DNA from: Fuerstiella sp. | GTDB lineage: Bacteria > Planctomycetota > Planctomycetia > Planctomycetales > Planctomycetaceae | NCBI GenBank assembly: GCA_022843805.1 | Contig: JALHMY010000048.1 | Span: forward strand, 1 to 64,000 | Direction of reading: 5' to 3' | DNA: 64,000 bases | Shown: positions 27,975-36,963 of the stretch, in pieces | Numbering within the stretch: position 1 is the stretch's first letter | Layout: each line of letters begins with the position of its first letter | The notes under the pieces: model-generated | The model's database searches: none | Seen by the model: only the letters and a program-made list of their open reading frames with translations | Told to the model about the DNA's origin: nothing | Translations under genes and position numbers: made by a program

Positions 27975-28679
27975 ATGAATCAAAGACGTATTGTGATTAC
28001 GGGTGTGACTCGAGGACTTGGACGTGCCATGGCGCTGGGTTTTGCAGAACGCGGGCATCGGGTTTGTGGTTGCGGACGAGCGATCGCAGAACTTCGTGAA
28101 CTTGCGATTGAGCTGGGGTGTGAGCACCGGGTCGATCAGGTTGACGTGGCTGACGATACGGCGACGTCTGAGTGGGCATCGACCGTCATCGGAGAGTTTG
28201 GTGTCCCCGATCTGCTGATCAACAATGCTGCCGTGATCAATCCAAACGCGAAGCTCTGGGAAGTGCCAGCCAAAGAGTTTAACCGGGTGATGTCTGTTAA
28301 CGTGAATGGTACCGCAAACGTTCTTCGCAGTTTCGTTCCCGCGATGGCCGCAGCAGCAAAAAAATCTCCTCAATCAGGAGGAGTTATCGTTAACTTCAGT
28401 TCCGGCTGGGGTCGTTCCGTATCAGCCGAGGTCGCACCTTACTGTGCCACAAAATGGGCAATCGAAGGATTGACTCTGGCGCTGGCAGAGGAGCTTCCGG
28501 AAGGAATGTGTGCAGTGCCTCTGAACCCAGGAATTATCAATACGGAAATGCTGCAGAGTTGCTTTGCCGATGGTGCACAGTCTTTTCCTCGCCCTGATGA
28601 ATGGGCGGAACGTGCCGTGCCGTTTCTTCTGTCGCTTGGTCCACGGCACAACGGTCAGCAGCTGTCCGTTCCCGAATAA
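27975..28679 (+). CDS. SDR-family NAD(P)-dependent oxidoreductase
   Basis: 234 residues. Nucleotide-binding motif VITGVTRGLGRAMALGFAE near residue 7 (TGxxxGxG), DVADDTATSEW near 57, LLINNAAVIN near 80 (NNAG variant NNAA), active site Ser in VNFSSGWGRS near 140, and Tyr-x-x-x-Lys in APYCATKWAIEGLTLALAE near 158. All catalytic residues (Ser, Tyr, Lys) are present. The C-terminus, which sets substrate specificity, is unassigned. Ordinary classical SDR; substrate unknown. It converges with the glycosidase-like gene downstream. Confidence 0.85.
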   Translation: MNQRRIVITGVTRGLGRAMALGFAERGHRVCGCGRAIAELRELAIELGCEHRVDQVDVADDTATSEWASTVIGEFGVPDLLINNAAVINPNAKLWEVPAKEFNRVMSVNVNGTANVLRSFVPAMAAAAKKSPQSGGVIVNFSSGWGRSVSAEVAPYCATKWAIEGLTLALAEELPEGMCAVPLNPGIINTEMLQSCFADGAQSFPRPDEWAERAVPFLLSLGPRHNGQQLSVPE

Positions 28680-28690
28680 GGAGAAGTCGT

Positions 28691-29671
28691 CTACGGAACC
28701 GACTTGTGAGCCACGACTTTCTCGTGCATTGTGTAGAGTCGCCATGCGCTGCCATCGCGGATCAGCAGTCCACTGGACTTGTTCTCTGCGATGGGCAGCA
28801 ATGGATTTCCCGAATACTTTTCCCAGTGCTGTAAGTCGGTGGAAAATGCCAGTGTTGTTGCCCATTGTCGCGGCTTCTCCGGGGTACCAGTGCCGTGAAG
28901 TACTGCCACATACTTGTCGCCGATTTTTTCGATCTGATTCATAGCGATCATCAGCCGATCGCAGGGCTGCGGACCAGGAAGTATGACGGGTTCATCACTG
29001 ACGTTGGTCCATGTCTTCAGATCGGTTGAACGAGCCAGCCAGATCCCTGCATCGCGACGTTCGTAGAACAGGTTCCAGACGCCGTCTTCAAAGACCGCAG
29101 TGGGTGTACCAAACGGTCCTGGAGGAATGGGGCTTCCATCCTTCAGACGCACATCAAGTGTCCCTTCCCGAGTCCACTGAATTCCATCCGCAGATGAAAG
29201 CAGCTGTGCCTGATCATCACGTCCTTCCGCAAACATCAGCAGGCGTCCCTGATGACGTATCACCATCATATCTTCCACCCAGAGATCATCGATCAGCGGC
29301 TTTTCGCTGTATCGCTGCCATGACAGGCCATCCGTTGAGGTGGCATAACCAAGACGCATGATCAGCGGCTGAACATCCGGGTTGTAACCTGTGTACCACA
29401 GCCGCCACTGATCGCCGTCGCGCATGATCCAGCCACGTTCCCGAATCTTTGCATCCCAGTGACCGGGCCTGCCTGAAAAGATCGGCTCAGCAGACATTGG
29501 GCTAAACTTCGTGGGAGCGCCGCGCAGTTCTTCCGCAACTACTCGGCCATTAAGTCGGTCAATCGCAGTGAGACAGAAAAACGCGATCGTCAGCAGAACA
29601 GACAGAGAGGCCTTTAACCGCCCGGAGGCCGGCTTCCTCAACAACGATTCCGAGTATTTCCGTGGCATCAT
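28691..29671 (-). CDS. Secreted glycoside-hydrolase-like five-bladed beta-propeller protein
   Basis: 326 residues with a signal peptide or anchor (LKASLSVLLTIAFFCLTAID). Repeated blades with WRLWYTGYNPD, LGYATSTDGLSWQRY, HQGRLLMFAEGRDD, SSADGIQWTREG, WNLFYERRDAG, ARSTDLKTWTN and AFSTDLQHWEKY. The S.DG..W motifs are those of GH43/GH32/GH130-like propellers of planctomycetes. Candidate acids are in HWDAKIRERG and WVEDMMV. Enzyme specificity cannot be told; an exported carbohydrate-active or binding protein is likely. Confidence 0.75.
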   Translation of the reverse strand: MMPRKYSESLLRKPASGRLKASLSVLLTIAFFCLTAIDRLNGRVVAEELRGAPTKFSPMSAEPIFSGRPGHWDAKIRERGWIMRDGDQWRLWYTGYNPDVQPLIMRLGYATSTDGLSWQRYSEKPLIDDLWVEDMMVIRHQGRLLMFAEGRDDQAQLLSSADGIQWTREGTLDVRLKDGSPIPPGPFGTPTAVFEDGVWNLFYERRDAGIWLARSTDLKTWTNVSDEPVILPGPQPCDRLMIAMNQIEKIGDKYVAVLHGTGTPEKPRQWATTLAFSTDLQHWEKYSGNPLLPIAENKSSGLLIRDGSAWRLYTMHEKVVAHKSVP

Positions 29672-29708
29672 GGCAGATATCTCCCATCATTTATTCCGGC
29701 TCGCAGCA

Positions 29709-31172
29709 TCAGGAAAGTTCCGGATGCTGTTCGTGCCATTTTGTACGCTGCTGAAACAATTTGGCTGCCTGAAGCAGTCGGGAATCCTGAAGTTCTGGCG
29801 CCAGAAACTGCAGCCCGACCGGCAGATGATCTGAGGTGAAGCCACAGGGCACGGAGATCCCCGGAATACCTGCGAGATTCGCGCTGATGGTATAGATATC
29901 ACACAGGTACATTGTCAGAGGGTCATCCAGCTTTTCTCCCAGCGGAAAGGCCGGCGTTGGAGCGACAGGTCCCGCAATGATGTCCACGGACTGAAAAGCG
30001 CGGTCAAAATCTTCACGAATTCGCCGTCGAACCTTCAGTGCCTTCAGGTAGTAGGCATCGTAGTAGCCTGCTGAAAGCGCATAAGTTCCCAGCATAATTC
30101 GTCGTTTGACCTCAGGGCCAAACGCTTCTCCCCGACTCTGACAGTACAGATCGGTCATGTCAGAAAACTGGTCAGCTCGATGACCGTAGTGAATGCCGTC
30201 ATAGCGAGCCAGATTGCTGGATGCCTCGCTGCAGGCGATCAGGTAATAAGCCGCGATGCTGAATTTTGAATGAGGAAGTTCGACTTTGCTGACCGTCGCT
30301 CCCGCTGCTTCAAGTTCCGCAATGGCCTGTCTGACACAGTCGCCGACTTCGGGCTGCAGGCCTTCTCCAAAATGTTCATCCACGATGCCAACTCGAAGTT
30401 TGCCCGGTACACCCGCCATGATCTCTTCAATCGAAGGCGCAGATACAGGAATCGATGTGGAGTCCCGACTGTCGTGCCCGCCGATTGCCTGCAGAAGTAA
30501 GCCCGCTCCAAATGCGTCCCTGGAAAACGGGCCGATCTGGTCCAGCGAACTTGCGTAAGCAATCAGTCCATACCGGGACACCAGCCCGTAAGTTGGCTTC
30601 ATCCCGACAACGCCGCAAAACGATGCCGGCTGGCGAATCGAGCCGCCAGTGTCCGAACCCAGAGCCAGTGGCACCATGCCGGATGCAACCGCAACAGCAG
30701 CTCCACCGCTGGAACCACCGGCAGTGCGTTGCCTGTTCCACGGATTTAACGATGGCCCGGCAAACGATGTCTCCGTGGAAGACCCCATGGCAAACTCATC
30801 CATGTTCAGCCGGCCAACGATGACCCCATCTTCCGCTTCAATTCGTTCGGTCACATGCGCATTGTAAGGAGGACGGAAATTCTGAAGCATTCGGCTGCCG
30901 CAGGTTGCTGGAACCAGCTTTTGACAGATGTTGTCCTTCAGCGCCAGCGGAAGGCCACCCAGAACTCCCACCCGTTCTCCTCGCCGCCGCTTTTCGTCAA
31001 CTCGATCTGCCTGCAGCAGTGCCTGATCGGCATTGACGCTGATGAACGCATTGAGAGACGGGTTGAGCATCTCAATTCGGTTCAGACATGCAGTCGTCAG
31101 CTGACGACTGGAAAGTCGGCCTTCCGTCAATGCGGAATGGAGTTCGGCTGTATTCAGATAATGAAGTGACAT
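29709..31172 (-). CDS. gatA: Aspartyl/glutamyl-tRNA amidotransferase subunit A
   Basis: 487 residues, the normal length. Amidase signature GGSSGGAAVAVASGMVPLAL then SDTGGSIRQPASFCG; catalytic Lys in LALKDNI near residue 80, cis-Ser and nucleophile Ser in the signature region. GatA generates ammonia from glutamine and, with GatB and GatC, amidates misacylated Asp-tRNA(Asn) or Glu-tRNA(Gln). gatC lies upstream on the same strand (158 bp gap); gatB is not in this window. An essential translation gene in organisms lacking AsnRS or GlnRS. Confidence 0.95.
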   Translation of the reverse strand: MSLHYLNTAELHSALTEGRLSSRQLTTACLNRIEMLNPSLNAFISVNADQALLQADRVDEKRRRGERVGVLGGLPLALKDNICQKLVPATCGSRMLQNFRPPYNAHVTERIEAEDGVIVGRLNMDEFAMGSSTETSFAGPSLNPWNRQRTAGGSSGGAAVAVASGMVPLALGSDTGGSIRQPASFCGVVGMKPTYGLVSRYGLIAYASSLDQIGPFSRDAFGAGLLLQAIGGHDSRDSTSIPVSAPSIEEIMAGVPGKLRVGIVDEHFGEGLQPEVGDCVRQAIAELEAAGATVSKVELPHSKFSIAAYYLIACSEASSNLARYDGIHYGHRADQFSDMTDLYCQSRGEAFGPEVKRRIMLGTYALSAGYYDAYYLKALKVRRRIREDFDRAFQSVDIIAGPVAPTPAFPLGEKLDDPLTMYLCDIYTISANLAGIPGISVPCGFTSDHLPVGLQFLAPELQDSRLLQAAKLFQQRTKWHEQHPELS

Positions 31173-31330
31173 AACCAGATCGGTACAATCAGGATAAGGA
31201 TGTGGCAGAATGCGTGCGATTTACTTTTTCCGGGATTTCCGCCCGCCACATTGCGTGCCGGACACGGACAGACTGTTGTAACTGATTTTCACCGTGATCA
31301 CACGGGGTGCGAGCACAAAACCAGCTACAG

Positions 31331-31630
31331 TTATTTTCCGCCGGACCTCTCCTCAAGGATCTGAGGAACAAGGAAGTATTGTCCGTCTGTCCTCGGTGCG
31401 TTGCTCAATGCGTCAGCAACGTCCAGCGAATTTGTTCGCTGGTCGTCACGAAACACGTTCTGCAGCGCAATTGCATGCGGCATCGGTTCGGTATTCTGAG
31501 TGTCGACTTCATCAAGAAGTCGCACGTAATCCAGAATACCGGTCAGTTGTCGGCCGTACGTGAGAAGTTCTTCTTCGGTTAATGCAAGCCGCGCCAGCGA
31601 GGCAACTTTTCGTACGTCGGAAATTTCCAT
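31331..31630 (-). CDS. gatC: Aspartyl/glutamyl-tRNA amidotransferase subunit C
   Basis: 99 residues from the ATG at 31628-31630 (MEISDVRKVASLARLALTEE); the frame is open upstream to 31711 but only this start matches the family length of about 95. LTYGRQLTGILDYVRLLDEVDT and the Pro-rich second half ending PQILEERSGGK are typical. GatC clamps GatA to GatB. Upstream lies array 2. Confidence 0.93.
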   Translation of the reverse strand: MEISDVRKVASLARLALTEEELLTYGRQLTGILDYVRLLDEVDTQNTEPMPHAIALQNVFRDDQRTNSLDVADALSNAPRTDGQYFLVPQILEERSGGK

Positions 31631-31764
31631 TGCGCGTAAGGTTCCAGGGGAAAGTGAGTCAGGTCCGGTTGTGTCAGGATGAAGCGTACTTTGTCTCGTG
31701 CGAGTACACAACGAAGATTGAATCCGTTTTCGTTTCCCGCGGACTTCGCAGGCAGACCAAAGTT

Positions 31765-32455
31765 CCGGGAGGGGAGATTTTTTATAACCTCCTCCCCCGG
31801 CGAAGCCGGGGGAGGTCGAGCGAGCGAAGCAAGCTCGGGAGGGGGCCGGTGAACAGCGGGGCGAGGGTGTTATTGGTAGGGCGTTGAGTGCAATACGCGG
31901 CGGGCCCTCCCCCGGCCTGACGGCCGACCCCTCCCACTCCGCTTCGCTGCGCGGGAGGGGAGGCTTTTTTAAACCTCCTCCCCCGGCGAAGCCGGGGGAG
32001 GTCGATCGAGCGATAGCAAGATCGGGAGGGGGCCGGTGAACAGCTGGGCGCGGGTGTTATTGGGACGGCGCTGAGTGCAATACGCGGCGAGCCCTCCCCC
32101 GGCCTATCGGCCGACCCCTCCCACTCCGCTTCGCTGCGCGGGAGGGGAGGTTATAAAAACCCCCTCTCCCGGCGAAGCCGGGGGAGGTCGAGCGAGCGAA
32201 GCAAGCTCGGGAGGGGGCTGGTGAACAGCTGGGCGAGGGTGTTATTGGGACGGCGCTGAGTGCAATACGCGGCGAGCCCTCCCCCGGCCTATCGGCCGAC
32301 CCCTCCCACTCCGCTTCGCTGCGCGGGAGGGGAGGTTCTTTTAAACCTCCTCCCCCGGCGAAGCCGGGGGAGGTCGAGCGAGCGAAGCAAGCTCGGGAGG
32401 GGGCCGGTGAACAGCGTGACGCGGGTGTTATTGGTACGGCGTTGAGTGCAACCCA
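31765..32455. repeat. Tandem array 2 of the ~186-bp GC-rich unit (about 3.7 copies)
   Basis: Same unit family as array 1; TGCAATACGCGGCG-type starts at about 31889, 32076 and 32261, with the last border at 32447 (spacing 187, 185, 186 bp). The two arrays differ consistently: array 2 has GTGTTATTGG and CTCCTCCCCCGG where array 1 has GTGTTTTTGG and TCTCCCGG, so each has been homogenised within itself. It lies upstream of gatC and downstream of the second SDR gene (both minus strand). Confidence 0.9.
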
Positions 32456-32493
32456 CGGTGGGCCAGGCACGACCGTGCAACCGGAGCGTAAAT

Positions 32494-33222
32494 TCAGCCC
32501 CGGCCGAGATACTGTTGCTGACTGGGCAGGACGATGGCTTCCAGAAAATTGACATCGGGCGGGACGGTCAGCATGGCCATTGCTGCGCGAGCAATCGTTT
32601 CGATGGACATCATTGGTTCGTTGTCTGCTTCCGAGCCGGTATTCTGTCGACGTTCCACAAGTACATTACCGGGATGCAGGCAACTGACAATGATTCCGTG
32701 TTCGCGCCCTTCAAGTGCTGCCGCCTGAGTTAAACCCTGAATGCCGAATTTTGCGGAGGTATAGGGGACTGAGTACATTCTGGCGCGTTGTGCCGAGATG
32801 GATCCAATGTTCAAAATTCTGCCACCTCTGTTCTTCATGACACGGAAGGCTTCGCGTGTACACAGAAACGGACCATGAAGACATGCGTCGATCACATTAT
32901 TCCAGTCGGAAAAGGAGAGCTGTTCCAGTGGGCCACCGTCAAAGTTGCCAGCATTATTGACAAGAATATTGACACTGCCGAAACGAGCCATTGCGGAGTT
33001 GAAAAGTCGAAGAACATCCGATTCGATTCCCACATTGGCACGGCAGGCAATTACGTCTGGATACTGCTGTCGTAATTCGGCTGCGGTTTCCTCAATCTGC
33101 TGTTCGTTTCTTGAACAGATAGTCACCTTACATCCCGCCTGCAGCAACGCCTCCGCGATCCCGCGTCCAATCCCGCGACTGCCACCGGTAACAATTGCCG
33201 ACTGACCTTCCAAAATGCTCAT
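32494..33222 (-). CDS. SDR-family oxidoreductase
   Basis: 242 residues. TGGSRGIGRGIAEALLQAG near residue 12 (TGxxxGIG), CSRNEQQIEETAAEL, NILVNNAGNFDGG near 82 (NNAG), Ser in LNIGSISAQRA near 140, Tyr-x-x-x-Lys in VPYTSAKFGIQGLTQAAAL near 153. Canonical classical SDR, in the 3-oxoacyl-ACP reductase/FabG-like range, but substrate is not determined. The C-terminus is hydrophobic. Monocistronic. Confidence 0.85.
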   Translation of the reverse strand: MSILEGQSAIVTGGSRGIGRGIAEALLQAGCKVTICSRNEQQIEETAAELRQQYPDVIACRANVGIESDVLRLFNSAMARFGSVNILVNNAGNFDGGPLEQLSFSDWNNVIDACLHGPFLCTREAFRVMKNRGGRILNIGSISAQRARMYSVPYTSAKFGIQGLTQAAALEGREHGIIVSCLHPGNVLVERRQNTGSEADNEPMMSIETIARAAMAMLTVPPDVNFLEAIVLPSQQQYLGRG

Positions 33223-33813
33223 TTGTGAATCCTGCCTGACAACTTCCGAGCGTTTTCATTCTTTACCCGGATGCCGTTTTTGTAAAAATGATCTGACGGT
33301 CTGGTCGAAAAACCCCGTAATACGTATAAACGAGACAGAGAACGTTTGCTGATGATCTGGCACTGATGATCGAGCGGTGACGTCATGGTTTTCAACAAAT
33401 CACTTTCCGCTGTGGTTCCCATAAAAACGTTTGTGGAGAGTAGTTTTTTTGTGATCAGGTTGCACCGGTTGCGTCAGAATTGTGTCTGAAAAAAGCAACG
33501 TTGTTTAGTGCATTCTGGAAAGGTCTGCTGTTGGGACTGCTGGAGATTGACGCGGATTTGAGATTCCGCGTGGATTTTCGTGGCCGCAACCGACTCAGTG
33601 GTGCACGATGAATGCGACGGAAACGTCAATGTGACGGAAAATTAATCAGTACGGAATTAAAACTTTGATCCGGGAGGAAATAGCAGTCGTTTGAGCAAGC
33701 CGGAGACTGGGCAGTCAGTGCAAATAAGCGGGGACTGCGTATTCCAGTCTGGATAAGATGGCCGAAGCGATCTCGATTCTCGTTTGACCTGAGTTCAGGA
33801 AAGGTTCAATTCG
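33223..33813. other. Spacer without genes
   Basis: About 590 bp with no reading frame of interest and no repeat of the families seen elsewhere. It includes the divergent promoters of the SDR and hibernation-factor genes. Confidence 0.45.
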
Positions 33814-34173
33814 ATGAAGATCAGTTTTCACCTTGATTCCAGCGTTCCGCCTCATGCCGGTGAGTTAATCCGGAGTCGCTGCAGTACTGCGTTTGCCCGA
33901 TTTGAGTCGACCATTGAAGAAGTTTATGTCACGCTGGCCGATGTTAACGGTCCCAAGGGTGGCGAGTCGATTCGTTGTGTGGTTCGCGTCCAGATGCATC
34001 GTCGGCCGGATGTGATCATCCATGAGCAGGCGGATATCTTTGAGCGTGCGGTCGGTCTTGCCGTTGAACGTGCGAGTCGGCAGGTTGCAAGGAAAATCAA
34101 TCGGCGCGATTACTCGGCCGAATCTCTGAGAAGAGGCGATGTTCCGATTCTTGCAGAAGCTGTGCCCGCCTGA
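33814..34173 (+). CDS. HPF/RaiA-family ribosome-associated protein
   Basis: 119 residues, start MKISFHLDSSVPPHAGELI with AGGAAAGG about 8 bases upstream. Pattern: FARFESTIEEVYVTLADVNGP, ESIRCVVRVQMHRRPDVIIHEQ, then the helix FERAVGLAVERASRQVARKIN. Matches the short hibernation/sigma-54-modulation fold (HPF about 95, RaiA about 113 residues). Such proteins occupy the decoding and tRNA sites of idle ribosomes under stress. There is no long C-terminal dimerisation domain, so this is the short form. A terminator candidate follows. Confidence 0.75.
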   Translation: MKISFHLDSSVPPHAGELIRSRCSTAFARFESTIEEVYVTLADVNGPKGGESIRCVVRVQMHRRPDVIIHEQADIFERAVGLAVERASRQVARKINRRDYSAESLRRGDVPILAEAVPA

Positions 34174-34254
34174 AGACGATAGAACACTCTGTGGCCTCTC
34201 GGGCCTGAAAGGAGGAGTCTATTTCACTGCGTCTCTGTAATTCCCATAAACCTG

Positions 34255-34296
34255 AAACCGGTTGTCAGAGTAATTCCTCGGACAGCCGGTTTTTCG
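34255..34296 (+). terminator. Candidate intrinsic terminator after the HPF/RaiA gene
   Basis: AACCGGTTGTC (34256-34266) pairs with GGACAGCCGGTT (34280-34291) with one mismatch, followed by TTT and CGTTT. It lies about 80 bp after the stop, on the gene strand. Confidence 0.6.
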
Positions 34297-34444
34297 TTTA
34301 AAAGCACTGACCAGGTGGCATTTTTCGCCGGAACTCTCACGCCATTTCCGTTCATCTGTTATCGACACTCTCAGTCAGCGGAAACTCGTTCGACGTGTTC
34401 TGTTTTTTTGCAAGGCGCATGGCGATTCTGTCGTCTGATAATTG

Positions 34445-34550
34445 AAGACGCTGCCAAACAATGAGTGTTGCCTTTTGCTCCGCAAAAGTACGGTCTATCG
34501 CGGAGCGTAAGGCAACTATGGCGGCAGCTTATTGTTTTCCACGTCCTGAC
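34445..34550. mobile_element. MITE-like palindromic element, copy 4 (inverted, diverged)
   Basis: About 105 bp. Left end GACGCTGCCAAACAATGAG, palindrome TTGCCTTTTGCTCCGCAAAAG ... CGCGGAGCGTAAGGCAA, right end CTTATTGTTTTCCACGTCCTGA. It is the most diverged copy, with base changes on both arms that partly preserve pairing (GTTGCC with GGCAAC instead of GTCGCC with GGCGAC). Confidence 0.8.
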
Positions 34551-34715
34551 AGCTGTGTCACTAAAGCAAAAAATCTTCTAAACGAATTGCTGGCAGTGAC
34601 GAATTGCTGTTATCGAATGTTCCCTTTGAGCGGTATGGCGGAAATCTTTCCGCACACATCGTTCCTGGTGCAGGTTCCCTCCTGCAGTCATTTTACACGA
34701 AGGAGTTTGTTAGTC

Positions 34716-34922
34716 GTGAGTGCATCATTGAGTTCACCCGGATCCGTTCCTCGCAGGGCTTCACAGGAGAGTGCAATACACCGGTATCACCGCATTGCAA
34801 ACCTTGAAGCCGTTCTTTCCATCAGAGAAAAACAACAGCGAAGAGCTCGCCGCCTGGTATTATGGACGGGAGTAGTCATCATGTCCGTACTTGGGATCGC
34901 CGCAGCCGCAGGCTGGCTGTAA
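34716..34922 (+). CDS. Small single-pass membrane protein (68 aa)
   Basis: GTG at 34716 preceded by AAGGAG at 34699-34704 (spacing about 11). The product is about 68 residues: soluble N-terminus (SLSSPGSVPRRASQES), a basic amphipathic helix (IREKQQRRARRLVLW) and one C-terminal membrane segment (TGVVIMSVLGIAAAAGWL), so a tail-anchored protein. The frame is open further upstream into the MITE copy; that part is not translated sense. Function unknown. Confidence 0.6.
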   Translation: MSASLSSPGSVPRRASQESAIHRYHRIANLEAVLSIREKQQRRARRLVLWTGVVIMSVLGIAAAAGWL

Positions 34923-34926
34923 ATTC

Positions 34927-34950
34927 CCGGGCGAGCATCAGCTCGCCCGG
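34927..34950. terminator. GC-rich hairpin between convergent genes
   Basis: CCGGGCGAGC, loop ATCA, GCTCGCCCGG. A perfect 10-bp stem at the meeting point of the small membrane gene (plus) and ridA (minus), overlapping the ridA stop. No T-tract, so a factor-independent role is uncertain. Confidence 0.5.
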
Positions 34951-35303
34951 TGCATAGTTTCAACCGCCGCAGTCACGACCATTTCCACAAGGCAGCCTTT
35001 GCCCAGTCCCGCTTCCACGCAAGCTCGGACAGGCGCATCGCCCTGTGGTATCCATTCGTCCCACACCTCGTTCAGCTGCGTGATGTGATGAAGGTCTGAG
35101 AGATAGATCAGTACCTGCAGCAGTTGCGTCCGTGAACTGCCGATCTGTTCCAGCGTGGCGTCGATCTGGGACAGAACCTGTGCGACCTGGTAGCGGGCAT
35201 CCGGAGTCTGATCGGCTGCCACTTCGACCCAGCGTGCGGTTCCTGCATGAATGACAACGTCGGACCAGCGAGCTGAACTGCCAATACGAACAATCTCCGA
35301 CAT
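34938..35303 (-). CDS. RidA family protein (reactive imine/enamine deaminase)
   Basis: 121 residues from the ATG at 35301-35303 (MSEIVRIGSSARWSDVVIHAG), the normal length; upstream in-frame codons to 35354 are extra. Family features: VAQVLSQIDATLEQIGSSRT, LQVLIYLSDLHHI, and the end APVRACVEAGLGKGCLVEM with the conserved Arg of the active site and the VEM strand. RidA hydrolyses enamine/imine intermediates from PLP enzymes. It lies just downstream of the phosphoesterase gene (43 bp), possibly co-transcribed. Confidence 0.85.
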   Translation of the reverse strand: MSEIVRIGSSARWSDVVIHAGTARWVEVAADQTPDARYQVAQVLSQIDATLEQIGSSRTQLLQVLIYLSDLHHITQLNEVWDEWIPQGDAPVRACVEAGLGKGCLVEMVVTAAVETMHRAS

Positions 35304-35346
35304 ATCGACGCTCCGATGAACCCATTGAAAAACTGACGGCAGAAAA

Positions 35347-36963
35347 TTATTCAACTCGAATGATTCGGCTGCCTGTTAACTCCTGCCCGTTGGGATTGGT
35401 GGCACGAACATAAATTGTATGAGTACCTCCGGGAAGATTATCTCCCAAACTCGCTTTCCACAGATGCGGACAAATCAGCGGCTTTGGAAGTTTCCGCCAC
35501 GTGAGTGATTTTTCACCAATCGCAAGTTCCTCATTCACAAGTGTCTGGAATACCGGGTCAGGCGATGCATCTTTTTCCATCAGATTCCATTCGGACGTTT
35601 CATTCAGACGCCATTCGACCCTGGCACTTGGCATCGCATTGAAAACGTTGGCATGGAAGATGGCTGTTCCTGTCTTCTCCGCTGCAACGACTTCTGGCGC
35701 GGTGATTCGGACCTGATACTCGGGCGGTCTTTTTGCCGCACGATACTCCAGCAGATACTTCGTTCCATCAAAGTGCATGATTGTATGACCATTGGGTGTT
35801 CCGTCGGCACACAAAGTATGTGGAATACCCTCCTCGTCGGGTTTGCCGGACCACCACGAACCAGACACGGTCACATTGATGATGTGATGATGAGGTCTGG
35901 GTCCCTTCCAGCCATCCGCCTCTGAGATCATCGTCTGTTCATGGTGATGAGTATGTCCTGCGAGTGAAATACAGTGCTCTCTTGATTCCAGAATCCGAAA
36001 CAGCCGTTCACGTTTGGGTTCAAGCCACGGTGTCGAACGGACAAAAGGGATATGCATCATCACCACAACCAGTCGATTCTGTTCAACAAGACGCAGGTCA
36101 TTTTCCACAAAGTCCAGTTGTCGGTCACTCAGCCCGGTGCGATAGAACTTTCGGTCGCCATCCTTCATCCAGTGAATGTCATCGATCACAACAAAATGGA
36201 CAGTGCCATAATCGAATGAATAGTACGGGGGCCCGTAAACTCGCTCAAAGGTCTCATCACTCATTTCATCGTCGTCAGACGCAAAATTGATGTCATGGTT
36301 TCCGATAACGTTGTACCAGGGAATTCCAATCTTTCCGATTGTCCGATTGAGACTGTCGAACAGGCTGAGATCGTCGAAAAGGATGTCGCCCAGAGTGACA
36401 CCAAAGGCGGCTTTACTTCCGATGAGTTCTTCAACGACATCATGTGCGATATAGTCGATTTCCTTCTGATCGCGAGGCTGCGGATCACCGAAAAAAAGCA
36501 CATCAAATGCGGTCGGCTCAGCCACAGGATAAAGCGGGAAGTTCACGGCTGACGGAAGTGGACCGGTTGGTTCAACTCCTGGAAACTGCAGATTCGACGG
36601 AGACCCGCCGGGCTTGTGAGTATAGTAAAATCTGGGTATACCGTTTTCGTCGATCGGAGTTTTGTAGCCAGTCGGCTTCACCACAAAAATGTTGGCGTCG
36701 GCGCTCAACGGCAGTGAATATTCACCGTTGTTGTTTGTGGAAACAACTTCTCTTCCATTCGACACCTCGACTCCGCTGAGCTTCTTTTCGCCGGAATCCA
36801 GTATCCCGTTACCATTGGAATCTTCAAATACGACTCCCCGAACGATGTCCTGCGCGAAAACGCCGGTGCTGTTCACGAGGAGCCAGATCATTGCGATCTT
36901 CGCCATTGCGCTGATTGCCTGTTTACAAACCAGCTGCGGCTGATCATGGTGCGATGAATGCAT
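35347..36963 (-). CDS. Secreted calcineurin-like metallophosphoesterase with Ig-like N- and C-terminal domains
   Basis: Up to 538 residues; signal peptide AMAKIAMIWLLVNSTGVFAQ (start at 36963, or the ATG at residue 20). Residues about 40-110: SdrD-B/Ig-like domain with EDSNGNGILDSGEKKL (EF-hand-like calcium loop) and NNNGEYSLPL. Residues about 160-430: metallophosphoesterase with FFGDPQ (motif I, Asp and Gln instead of His), TLGDILFDD (GDxxxD), VIGNHDI (GNHD), VMMHIPF and LAGHTHHHEQ (GHxHxxE). The C-terminal 110 residues, ITAPEVVAAEKTG onward, are another Ig/FN3-like domain. The three-part form is the calcineurin-like phosphoesterase N/C family of planctomycetes and Bacteroidetes. Substrate unknown. 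Confidence 0.85.
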   Translation of the reverse strand: MHSSHHDQPQLVCKQAISAMAKIAMIWLLVNSTGVFAQDIVRGVVFEDSNGNGILDSGEKKLSGVEVSNGREVVSTNNNGEYSLPLSADANIFVVKPTGYKTPIDENGIPRFYYTHKPGGSPSNLQFPGVEPTGPLPSAVNFPLYPVAEPTAFDVLFFGDPQPRDQKEIDYIAHDVVEELIGSKAAFGVTLGDILFDDLSLFDSLNRTIGKIGIPWYNVIGNHDINFASDDDEMSDETFERVYGPPYYSFDYGTVHFVVIDDIHWMKDGDRKFYRTGLSDRQLDFVENDLRLVEQNRLVVVMMHIPFVRSTPWLEPKRERLFRILESREHCISLAGHTHHHEQTMISEADGWKGPRPHHHIINVTVSGSWWSGKPDEEGIPHTLCADGTPNGHTIMHFDGTKYLLEYRAAKRPPEYQVRITAPEVVAAEKTGTAIFHANVFNAMPSARVEWRLNETSEWNLMEKDASPDPVFQTLVNEELAIGEKSLTWRKLPKPLICPHLWKASLGDNLPGGTHTIYVRATNPNGQELTGSRIIRVE

